This document shows positions 1 through 9,529 of a stretch of 64,000 bases of DNA, one piece after another. A model generated the notes under the pieces. That model was not told where the DNA came from. It searched no databases and saw nothing but the letters and a program-made list of their open reading frames with translations. Source of the stretch: Cervus elaphus (Eukaryota; Chordata; Mammalia; Artiodactyla; Cervidae). The translations under genes and the position numbers were made by a program. The stretch covers positions 2,046,001 through 2,110,000 of the forward strand of contig NC_057827.1 of NCBI RefSeq assembly GCF_910594005.1, given 5' to 3'. Numbering within the stretch: position 1 is the stretch's first letter; every line of letters starts with the position of its first letter.

Positions 1-951
1 GGAGTGCCATCAAGGAAATCAAGGCTCCTTTCATGTGTGATGTGCAACACGGAATTGCTCTGCATGCAGTGCAGGAGAATCGAGCCTCATCTCGCGGCGA
101 GGGGGAAGTCTCATGGTTTTTCTCGAGTTGCGGCGGGAACCTGGGGTATATTCTCGAGTTACGACGGGGATGGCCCTTCCACCCACGTGTTTCTTCAGCG
201 ACGTCAGGACTCCTGCCTAGTTCCGAGAGACAACTCGGGATTCTCCTCGAGGCTTGGCAGGGCAATTGGGACGCCTCTCCAGCTGAAGCGGGAGACCAAG
301 GGTCCCTTTCCACGTGCCACAGGAATCCTGGGACTCCTATCAAGTTTCACGAGGAGTCAGGCATCGTCTCCTTTGGAGGCACTGATCTCCGCGAACCTCT
401 GGAGTTTTCAAAGAATGTGAGGCCTCCGGTCGCGATGAGGTGGCGAACTAGGTCTTTCTCTGTGGTCTCCACAGGGGATTCAGACATCCTTTCGTCTTGG
501 GAGATGTAAGACGAGCCTGCATTCAAGTCACTGCAGGGATATGCGGCCTTATTTCGAGTCAGGGCATCGCGGTGTCCATTCCACTTGAGGCCGCAAACTC
601 AGGGTCCCTCTCACATACCTAGAGCTGAGAGAAGCCTCCTCTTGAGGTGCTTGTGGTAAGGTTGTATTCCTCTGGAGTCGAAGCCATGGACTAACCGCTC
701 ATCTTGGGTTGATTTTTGGTCCACGAAGCTCTTTCGTGTTGCTACATTGACCTCAGGATCCCTCGAGCCTTGAAACAGTGTTCTTGGGGTTTCTTTGGAG
801 TGCCATCAAGGAAATCAAGTCTCCTTTCATGTGTGATGTGCAACACGGAATTGCTCTGCACGCAGTGCAGGGAAATCGGGCCTCATCTCGCGGCGAGGGG
901 GAAGTCTTATGGTTTTTCTCGAGTTGCGGCGGGAACCTGGGGTATATTCTC

Positions 952-1860
952 GAGTTACGACGGGGATGGCCCTTCCACACACGTGTTTGTTCAGCGACGT
1001 CAGGACTCCTGCCTAGTTGCGAGGGACAACTCGGGATTCTCCTCGAGGCTTGGCAGGGCAATTGGGACGCCTCTCCAGCTGAGGCGGGAGACCAAGGGTC
1101 CCTTTCCACTTGCCACATGAATCCTGGGACTCCTATCAAGTTTCAAGAGGAGTCAGACATCGTCTCCTTTGGAGGCACTGATCTCCGCGTACCTCTGGAG
1201 TTTTCAAAGGATTTGAAACTTCCGGTCGCGATGAGGTGGGGAACTAGGTCTTTCTCTGTGGTGTCCACAGGGGATTCAGACATCCTTTCGTCTTGGGAGA
1301 TGCAAGACGAGCCTGCATTCAAGTCACTGCAGGGATATCCGGCCTTATTTCGAGTCAGGGCATCGGGGTGTCCATTCGACTTGAGGCCGCAAACTCAGGG
1401 TCCCTCTCACATACTTAGAGCTGAGAGAAGCCTCCTCTTGAGGTACTTGTGGTAAGGTGGTATTCCTCTGGAGTCGAAGCCAGGGACTAACCCCTCATCT
1501 CGGGTTGATTTTTGGTCCACGGAGCTCTTTCGTGTTGCTACAGTGACCTCAGGATCCCTCTAGCCTTGAAACAGTGTTCTTGGGGTTTCTCTGGAGTGCC
1601 ATCAAGGAAATCAAGGCTCCTTTCATGTGTGATGTGCAACACGGAATTGCTCTGCACGCAGGGTTGGGGAATCGGGTCTCATCTCGCGGCGAGGGGGAAG
1701 TCTCATGGTTTTTCTCGAGTTGCGACGGGAACCTGGGGTATATTCTCGAGTTACGATGGGGATGGCCCTTCCACCCACGTGTTTGTTCAGCGACATCAGG
1801 ACTCCTGCCTAGTTGCGAGGGACAACTCGGGATTCTCCTCAAGGCTTGGCACGGCAATTG
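952..1860. repeat. U2/U3 tract, copy 1 of a three-copy ~0.9-1.2 kb segment
   Basis: This stretch departs from the U65/U66 pattern that flanks it and instead matches 4929-5837 (offset 3,977 bp, five units) and 8112-9020 (offset 7,160 bp, nine units). Shared markers are CACATGAATCCTGG, TTTCAAGAGGAGTCAGACA, GGATTTGAAACTTCC, GTGGTGTCCACAGG, ATCGGGGTGTCC, CATTCGACTTGAGG, CATACTTAGAGC, AGGTACTTGTGG and, in U3, GCAGGGTTGGGGAATCGGG and CAGCGACATCAGG. The right edge is placed near 1860, because after it U3 has GGCACGGC and CCAAGTGCC where the others have GGCAGGGC and CCACGTGCC. Interpreted as a conversion or exchange tract inserted in register. Confidence 0.8.
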
Positions 1861-3273
1861 GGACGCCTCTCCAGCTGAGGCGGGAGACCAAGTGTCCCTT
1901 TCCAAGTGCCACAGGAATCCTGGGACTCCTATCAAGTTTCACGAGGAGTCAGGCATCGTCTCCTTTGGAGGCACTGATCTCCGCGTACCTCTGGAGTTTT
2001 CAAAGGATGTGAGGCCTCCGGTCGCGATGAGGTGGGGAACTAGGTCTTTCTCTGTGGTCTCCACAGGGGATTCAGACATCCTTTCGTCTTGGGAGATGCA
2101 AGACGAGCCTGCATTCAAGTCACTGCAGGGATATCCGGCCTTATTTCGAGTCAGGGCATCGCGGTGTCCATTCCACTTGAGGCCGCAAAATCAGGGTCCC
2201 TCTCACATACCTAGAGCTGTGAGAAGCCTCCTCTTGAGGTGCTTGTGGTAAGGTGGTATTCCTCTGGAGTCGAAGCCAGGCACTAACCTCTCATATTGAG
2301 TTGATTTTTGGGCCACGGAGCTCTTTCCTGTTGCTACAGTGACCTCAGGATCCCTCTAGCCTTGAAACAGTGTTCTTGGGGGTTCTCTGGAGTGCCATCA
2401 AGGAAATCAAGACTCCTTTCATGTGTGATGTGCAACAAGGAATTGCTCTGCACGCAGTGCAGGGAAATCGGGCCTCATCTCGCGGCGCGGGGGAAGTCTC
2501 ATGGTTTTTCTCGAGTTGCGGCGGGACCCTGGGGTATATTCTCGAGTTACGACGGGGATGGCCCTTCCACCCACGTGTTTCTTCAGCCACGTCAGGACTC
2601 CTGCCTAGTTGCGAGGGACAACTCGGGATTCTCCTCGAGGCTTGGCAGGACAATTGGGACGCCTCTCCAGCTGAGGCGGGAGACCAAGAGTCCCTTTCCA
2701 CGTGCCACAGGAATCCTGGGACTCCTATCAAGTTTCACGAGGAGTCAGGCATCGTCTCCTTTGGAGGCACTGATCTCCGTGTACCTCTGAAGTTTTCAAA
2801 GGATGTGAGGCCTCCGGTCGCGATGAGGTGGGGAACCAGGTCTTTCTCTGTGGTCTCCACAGGGGATTCAGATATCCTTTCCTCTTGGGAGTTGCAAGAC
2901 GAGCCTGCATTCAAGTCGCTGCAGGGATATCCAGCCTATTTCGAGTCAGGGCATCGCGGTGTCCATTCCACTTGAGGCCGCAAACTCAGGGTCCCTCTCA
3001 CATACATAGAGCTGAGAGAAGCCTCCTCTTGAGGTGCTTGTGGTAAGGTGGTATTCCTCTGGAGTCGAAGCCAGTTACTAACCTCTCATCTCGAGTGGTT
3101 TCTTGTTCCACGGAGCTCTTTCGTGCTGCTACAGTGACCTCAGGTTCCCTCGAGCCTTGAAACAGTGTTCTTGGGGTTTCTCTGGAGTGCCATCCAGGAA
3201 ATCAAGGCTCCTTTCATGTGTGATGTGCAACACGGAATTGCTCTGCATGCAGTGCAGGGGAATCGGGCCTCAT

Positions 3274-4069
3274 CTCGCGGCGAGGGGGAAGTCTCATGGT
3301 TTTTCTTGAGTTGCGGCGGGAACCTGGGGTATATTCTCGAGTTACGACGGGGATGGCCCTTCCACCCACGTGTTTGTTCAGCGACGTCAGGACTCCTGCC
3401 TAGTTGCGAGGGCCAACTCGGGATTCTCCTCGAGGCTTGGCAGGGCAATTGGGACGCCTCTCCAGCTGAGGCGGGAGACCAAGCGTCCCTTTCCACGTGC
3501 CACAGGAATCCTGGGACTCCTATCAAGTTTCACGAGGAGTCAGGCATCGTCTCCTTTGGAGGCACTGATCTCCGCGTACCTCTGGAGATTTCAAAGGATG
3601 TGAGGCCTCCGGTCGCGATGAGGTGGGGAACTAGGTCTTTCTCTGTGGTCTCCACAGGGGATTCAGACATCCTTTCGTCTTGGGAGATGCAAGACGAGCC
3701 TGCATTCAAGTCACTGCAGGGATATACGGCCTTATTTCGAGTCAGGGCATCGCGGTGTCCATTCCACTTGAGGCCGCAAACTCAGGGTGCCTCTCACATA
3801 CCTAGAGCTGAGAGAAGCCTCCTCTTGAGGTGCTTGTGGTAAGGTGGTATTCCTCTCGAGTCGAAGCCAGGGACTAACCTCTCATCTCGAGTTGATTTTT
3901 GGGCCACGGAGCTCTTTCGTGTTGCTACAGTGACCTGAGGATCCCTCGAGCCTTGAAACAGTGTTCTTGGGGTTTCTCTGGATTGCCATCAAGGAAATCA
4001 CGGCTCCTTTCATGTTTGATGTGCAACACGGAATTGCTCTGCATGCAGTGCAGGGGAATCGGGCCTCAT
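3274..4069. repeat. Representative monomer cut into its 31-bp register (25 x 31 + 21 bp)
   Basis: Starting at CTCGCGGCGA (3274), this unit divides into 25 consecutive 31-bp segments and a last one of 21 bp (4049-4069), after which the same CTCGCGG motif recurs at 4070. Segment starts are 3274, 3305, 3336, 3367 and so on in steps of 31. Resemblance is clearest between segments 2 and 3, both close to CTCGAGTTRCGRCGGG in most units, and extends to segment 1 (CTCGCGGCGAGGGGG), segment 5 (GCCTAGTTGCGAGGG) and segment 6 (CTCGAGGCTTGGCAGGG). Several segments end in CT. Later segments are too diverged to prove common origin by eye, so their descent from a 31-mer is inferred from the exact length fit. 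A complete ancestor of 26 segments would be 806 bp; the 21-bp segment looks like one that lost 10 bp. Confidence 0.8.
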
Positions 4070-4928
4070 CTCGCGGCGAAAGGGAAGTCTCATGGTTTTT
4101 CTCGAATTGCGGCGGGAACCTGGGGAATATTCTCGAGTTACGACGGGGATCTCCCTTCCACACACGTGTTTGTTCAGTGACGTCAGGACTCCTGCCTAGT
4201 TGCGAGGGACAACTCGGGATTCCCCTCGAAGCTTGGCAGGGCGATTGGGACGCCTCTCCAGCTGAGGCGGGAGACCTAGGGTCCCTTTCCACGTGCCACA
4301 GGAATCCTGGGACTCCTATCAAGTTTCACGAGGAGTCAGGCATCGTCTCCTTTGGAGGCACTGATCTCCAAGTACCTCTGGAGATTTCAAAGGATGTGAG
4401 GCCTCCGGTCGCGATGAGGTGGGGAACTAGGTCTTTCTCTGTGTTCTCCACAGGTGATTCAGACATCCTTTCGTCTTGGGAGATGCAAGATGAGCCTGCA
4501 TTCAAGTCACTGCGGGGATATCCGGCCTTATATCGAGTCAGGGCATCGCGGTGTCCATTCTACTTGAGGCTGCAAAATCAGGGTCCCTCACATACCTAGA
4601 GCTGGGAGAAGTCTGCTCCTGTGGTGCTTGTGGTAAGGTGGTATTCCTCTGGAGTCGAAGCCAGGGACTAACCTCTCATCTCGAGTTGATTTTTTGTACA
4701 TGGAGATCTTTCTTGTTGCTGCAGTGACCTCAGGATCCCTCTAGCCTTGAAAGAGTGTTCTTGGGATTTCTCTGGAGTGCCATCAAGGAAATCAAGGCTC
4801 CTTTCATGTGTGATGTGCAACACGGAATTGCTCTGCACGCAGTGCAGGGGAATCAGGCCTCATTTTGCAGCGAGGGGGAAGTCTCATGGTTTTTCTCAAG
4901 TTGCGGCGGGAACCTGGGGTATATTCTC

Positions 4929-6160
4929 TAGTTACGACGGGGATGGCCCTTCCACACACGTGTTTGTTCAGCGACGTCAGGACTCCTGCCTAGTTGCGAG
5001 GGACAACTCGGGATTCTCCTCGAGGCTTGGCAGGGCAATTGGGACGCCTCTCCAGCTGAGGCGGGAGACCAAGGGTCCCTTTCCACTTGCCACATGAATC
5101 CTGGGACTCCTATCAAGTTTCAAGAGGAGTCAGACATCGTCTCCTTTGGAGGCACTGATCTCCGCGTACCTCTGGAGTTTTCAAAGGATTTGAAACTTCC
5201 GGTCGCGATGAGGTGGGGAACTAGGTCTTTCTCTGTGGTGTCCACAGGGGATTCAGACATCCTTTCGTCTTGGGAGATGCAAGACGAGCCTGCATTCAAG
5301 TCACTGCAGGGATATCCGGCCTTATTTCGAGTCAGGGCATCGGGGTGTCCATTCGACTTGAGGCCGCAAACTCAGGGTCCCTCTCACATACTTAGAGCTG
5401 AGAGAAGCCTCCTCTTGAGGTACTTGTGGTAAGGTGGTATTCCTCTGGAGTCGAAGCCAGGGACTAACCCCTCATCTCGGGTTGATTTTTGGTCCACGGA
5501 GCTCTTTCGTGTTGCTACAGTGACCTCAGGATCCCTCTAGCCTTGAAACAGTGTTCTTGGGGTTTCTCTGGAGTGCCATCAAGGAAATCAAGGCTCCTTT
5601 CATGTGTGATGTGCAACACGGAATTGCTCTGCACGCAGGGTTGGGGAATCGGGTCTCATCTCGCGGCGAGGGGGAAGTCTCATGGTTTTTCTCGAGTTGC
5701 GACGGGAACCTGGGGTATATTCTCGAGTTACGATGGGGATGGCCCTTCCACCCACGTGTTTGTTCAGCGACATCAGGACTCCTGCCTAGTTGCGAGGGAC
5801 AACTCGGGATTCTCCTCAAGGCTTGGCAGGGCAATTGGGACGCCTCTCCACCTGAGGCGAGAGACCAAGGGTCCCTTTCCACGTGCCACAGGAATCCTGG
5901 GACTCCTATCAAGTTTCACGAGGAGTCAGGCATCGTCTCCTTTGGAGGCACTGATCTCCGCGTCCCTCTGGAGTTTTCAAAGGATGTGAGGCCTCCGGTC
6001 GCGATGAGGTGGGGAACTAGGTCTTTCTCTGTGGTCTCCACAGGGGATTCAGACATCCTTTCGTCTTGGGAGATGCAAGACGAGCCTGCATTCAAGTCAC
6101 TGCAGGTATATCCGGCGGTATTTCGAGTCAGGGCATCGCGGTGTTCATTCCACTTGAGGC
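4929..6160. repeat. U7b-U8 segment, copy 2
   Basis: Near-identical to 8112-9343 at an offset of exactly four units (3,183 bp). A visible difference is GGACTCCTGCC here against GGACACCTGCC in the other copy. Shared markers include CATGAATCCTGG, GATTTGAAACTTCC, GGGTTGGGGAATCGGG, CCACCTGAGGCGAGAG, GCGTCCCTCTGG and GCAGGTATATCCGGCGG. The match stops at 6161, where this copy continues as CACAAAATC and the other as CGCAAACTC. Confidence 0.85.
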
Positions 6161-8010
6161 CACAAAATCAGGGTCCCTCTCACATACATAGAGCCGAGAG
6201 AAGCCTCCTCTTGAGGTGCTTGTGGTAAGGTGGTATTCCTCTGGAGTCGAAGCCAGGGAGTAACCTCTCATCTCGAGTTGATTTTTGGTCCACGGAGCCC
6301 TTTTGTGTTGCTACAGTGACCTCAGGTTCCCTCTAGCCTTGAAACAGTGTTCTTGGGGTTTCTCTGGAGTGCCATCAAGGAAATCAAGGCTAATTTCATG
6401 TGTGATGTGCAACACGGAATTGCTCTGCACGCAGTGCAGGGGAATCGGGCCTGATCTCGCGGCGAGGGGGAAGTCTCATGGTTTTTCTCGAGTTGCGGCG
6501 GGAACCTGGGGTATATTCTCTAGTTACGACGGGGATGGCCCTTCCACACACGTGTTTGTTCAGCGACGTCAGGACTCCTGCCTAGTTGCGAGGGACAACT
6601 CGGGATTCTCCTCGAGGCTTGGCAGGGCAATTGGGACGCCTCTCCAGCTGAGGCGGGAGACCAAGTGTCGCTTTCCTCGTGCCACAGGAATCCTGCGACT
6701 CCTATCAAGTTTCAGAGGAGTCAGGCCTCGTCTCCTTTGGAGGCACTGATCTCCGCGAACCTTTGGAGTTTTCAAAGGATGTGAGGCCTCCGGTCGCGAT
6801 GAGGTGGGGAACTAGGTTTTATTCTGTGGTCTCCACAGGGGATTCAGACATCTTTTCGTCTTGGGAGATGCAAGACGAGCCTGCATTCAAGTCACTGCAG
6901 GGACATCCGGCCTTATTTCGAGTCAGGGCATTGCCGTGTGCATTTCACTTGAGGCCGCAAACTCAGGGTCCCTCTCACATACCTAGAGCTGAGAGAAGCC
7001 TCCTCTTGAGGTGCTTGTGGTAAGGTGGTATTCCTCTGGAGTCGAAGCCAGGGACTAACCTCTCATCTCGAGTTGATTTTTGGTCCACGGAGCTCTTTTG
7101 TGTAGCTACAGTGACCTCAGGATCACTCTAGCCTTGAAAGAGTGTTCTTGGGGTTTCTCTGGAGTGCCATCAAGGAAATCAAGGCTCCTTTCATGTGTGA
7201 TGTGCAACACGGAATTGCTCTGCACGCAGTGCAGGGGAATCGGGCCTGATCTCGCGGCGAGGGGGAAGTCTCATGGTTTTTCTCAAGTTGCGGCGGGAAC
7301 CTGGGGTATATTCTCGAGTTACGACAAGAATGGCCCTTCCACACACGTGTTTGTTCAGCGACGTCAGGACTCCTGCCTAGTTGTGAGGGACAACTCGGGA
7401 TTCTCCTCGAGGCTTGCCAGGGCAATTGGGACGGCTCTCCAGCTGAGGCGGGAGACCAAGGGTCCCTTTCCACGTGCCACAGGAATCCTGGGACTCCTAT
7501 CAAGTTTCACGAGGAGTCAGGCATCGTCTCCTTTGGAGGCACTGATCTCCGCGTACCTCTGGAGTTTTCAAAGGATGTGAGGCCTCCGGTCGCGATGAGG
7601 TGGGGAACTAGGTCTTTCTCTGTGATCTCCACAGGGGTTTCAGACATCCTTTCGTCTTGGGAGATGCAAGACGAGCCTGCATTCAAGTCACTGCAGGGAT
7701 ATCCGGCCTTATATCGAGTCAGGGCATCGCGGTGTCCATTCTACTTGAGGCTGCAAAATCAGGGTCCCTCTCACATACCTAGAGCTGGGAGAAGCCTGCT
7801 CCTGTGGTGCTTTTGGTAAGGTGGTATTCCTCTGGAGTCGAAGCCAGGGACTAACCTCTCATCTCGAGTTGATTTTTGGGCCACGGAGATCTTTCTTGTT
7901 GCTGCAGTGACCTCAGGATCCCTCGAGCCTTGAAACAGTGTTCTTGGGGTTTCTCTGGTGTGCCATCAAGGAAATCAAGGCTCCTTTCATGTGTGATGTG
8001 CAACACGGAA
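6161..8010. repeat. U8 end to U11 start, copy 1 of a 1.85 kb near-identical pair
   Basis: Matches 10935-12784 at an offset of 4,774 bp (six units). Both copies hold CATAGAGCCGAGAG, GGGAGTAACC, GAGCCCTTTTGTG, AAGGCTAATTTCATG, GGGCCTGATCTCGC, GGTTTTATTCTG, GCATTGCCGTGTGC, GACAAGAATGG and TGATCTCCACAGGGG. Reading the two side by side I found only a few differences: CCTTTGGAG against CCTCTGGAG (near 6761), CTTGAGGTG against CTTAAGGTG, and GGGCCACGG against GGGCTACGG. Such closeness points to a recent segmental copy inside the array. Confidence 0.87.
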
Positions 8011-8111
8011 TTACTCTGCACGCAGTGCAGGGGAATCGGGCCTCATCTCGCGGCGAGTGGGAAGTCTCATGGTTTTTCTCGAGTTGCGGCGGGAACCTGG
8101 GGTATATTCTC

Positions 8112-9343
8112 GAGTTACGACGGGGATGGCCCTTCCACACACGTGTTTGTTCAGCGACGTCAGGACACCTGCCTAGTTGCGAGGGACAACTCGGGATTCT
8201 CCTCGAGGCTTGGCAGGGCAATTGGGACGCCTCTCCAGCTGAGGCGGGAGACCAAGGGTCCCTTTCCACTTGCCACATGAATCCTGGGACTCCTATCAAG
8301 TTTCAAGAGGAGTCAGACATCGTCTCCTTTGGAGGCACTGATCTCCGCGTACCTCTGGAGTTTTCAAAGGATTTGAAACTTCCGGTCGCGATGAGGTGGG
8401 GAACTAGGTCTTTCTCTGTGGTGTCCACAGGGGATTCAGACATCCTTTCGTCTTGGGAGATGCAAGACGAGCCTGCATTCAAGTCACTGCAGGGATATCC
8501 GGCCTTATTTCGAGTCAGGGCATCGGGGTGTCCATTCGACTTGAGGCCGCAAACTCAGGGTCCCTCTCACATACTTAGAGCTGAGAGAAGCCTCCTCTTG
8601 AGGTACTTGTGGTAAGGTGGTATTCCTCTGGAGTCGAAGCCAGGGACTAACCCCTCATCTCGGGTTGATTTTTGGTCCACGGAGCTCTTTCGTGTTGCTA
8701 CAGTGACCTCAGGATCCCTCTAGCCTTGAAACAGTGTTCTTGGGGTTTCTCTGGAGTGCCATCAAGGAAATCAAGGCTCCTTTCATGTGTGATGTGCAAC
8801 ACGGAATTGCTCTGCACGCAGGGTTGGGGAATCGGGTCTCATCTCGCGGCGAGGGGGAAGTCTCATGGTTTTTCTCGAGTTGCGACGGGAACCTGGGGTA
8901 TATTCTCGAGTTACGATGGGGATGGCCCTTCCACCCACGTGTTTGTTCAGCGACATCAGGACTCCTGCCTAGTTGCGAGGGACAACTCGGGATTCTCCTC
9001 AAGGCTTGGCAGGGCAATTGGGACGCCTCTCCACCTGAGGCGAGAGACCAAGGGTCCCTTTCCACGTGCCACAGGAATCCTGGGACTCCTATCAAGTTTC
9101 ACGAGGAGTCAGGCATCGTCTCCTTTGGAGGCACTGATCTCCGCGTCCCTCTGGAGTTTTCAAAGGATGTGAGGCCTCCGGTCGCGATGAGGTGGGGAAC
9201 TAGGTCTTTCTCTGTGGTCTCCACAGGGGATTCAGACATCCTTTCGTCTTGGGAGATGCAAGACGAGCCTGCATTCAAGTCACTGCAGGTATATCCGGCG
9301 GTATTTCGAGTCAGGGCATCGCGGTGTTCATTCCACTTGAGGC
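8112..9343. repeat. U11b-U12 segment, copy 3
   Basis: Partner of 4929-6160 (offset 3,183 bp). Its left flank in U11 is the GGTGTGCC type shared with U17, not the CATTTTGCAGCG type that precedes copy 2, and its right flank ends in CCTAAAGCTGCGAG, the ending also seen in U19, U25 and U78. The same internal segment therefore sits in two different contexts, which places exchange points on both sides. Confidence 0.83.
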
Positions 9344-9529
9344 CGCAAACTCAGGGTCCCTCTCACATACCTAAAGCTGCGAGAAGCCTCCTCTTGAGGT
9401 GCTTGTGGTAAGGTGGTATTCCTCTGGAGTCGAAGTTAGGGACTAACCTCTCATCTCGAGTTGATTCTTGGTCCACGGAGCTCTTTCCTGTTGCTACAGT
9501 GACCTCAGGATTCCTCTAGCCTTCAAACA

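Larger units (their letters stand above)
1..4754. repeat. Units U1-U6, block related to U64-U69 at 50,115 bp distance
   Basis: Unit starts: U1 at -18 (first 18 bp outside the window), then 778, 1574, 2370, 3165, 3961. U1 carries TTCCGAGAGACAAC, AGCTGAAGCGGG, GAGGTGGCGAAC, GAGATGTAAGACG and CCATGGACTAACCGCTC, all shared with U59 and U64. The start of U2 shares CAAGTCTCCTTTC and GAAGTCTTATGG with U60 and U65. The end of U3 shares CCAGGCACTAACC and CATATTGAG with U66. U4 matches U67 (AAGACTCC, CAACAAGGAATTGC, GGCGCGGGGG and a one-base loss in CCAGCCTATTTCG). U5 matches U68 (CATCCAGGAAATC, TTTTTCTTGAG). U6 starts like U69. Between about 952 and 1860 the relationship is broken by a different unit type, listed separately. 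Confidence 0.85.
4755..9529. repeat. Units U7-U12
   Basis: Unit starts: 4755, 5551, 6347, 7142, 7938, 8734. The first part of U7 (AATCAGGCCTCATTTTGC, TTCTCAAGTTGCGG, ATTCTCTAGTTACG) equals the first part of U17 at 12712. U7b-U8 and U11b-U12 are near copies of each other at 3,183 bp. U9 lacks one base in TTTCAGAGGAGTC, which explains the 795-bp step to U10. U10 carries GACAAGAATGGCC, GTGATCTCCACAGGGG and the CCTGCTCCTGTGG ending seen also in U16 and U18. No gene or transposon is visible here. Confidence 0.85.

Noticed and set aside
753..1139. 128-codon reverse-strand open frame repeated in most units
   Set aside because: It is the antisense of the same repeat, with no start context, no domain and no conservation pattern beyond that of the DNA.
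778..1455. 225-codon open frame (also at 1574, 3165, 5551, 19078, 61236 and many more) as a gene family
   Set aside because: It starts at GTG rather than ATG, overlaps open frames in two other frames including the reverse strand, has no recognisable domain, and is shifted or stopped in many units by single-base losses. Changes between copies fall equally on all codon positions as far as I can see. It is satellite sequence.
3241..3300. CENP-B box
   Set aside because: No match to the core TTCGNNNNANNCGGG on either strand of the consensus. The nearest, TGCAGGGGAATCGGG, has only 7 of the 9 defining bases, and 7/9 is also reached by TCCAGCTGAGGCGGG, so it is not more than chance.
3274..4069. CRISPR-like array because of the regular 31-bp spacing
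   Set aside because: The 31-bp segments are contiguous diverged copies without conserved repeats separated by unique spacers, and there is no leader or cas gene.
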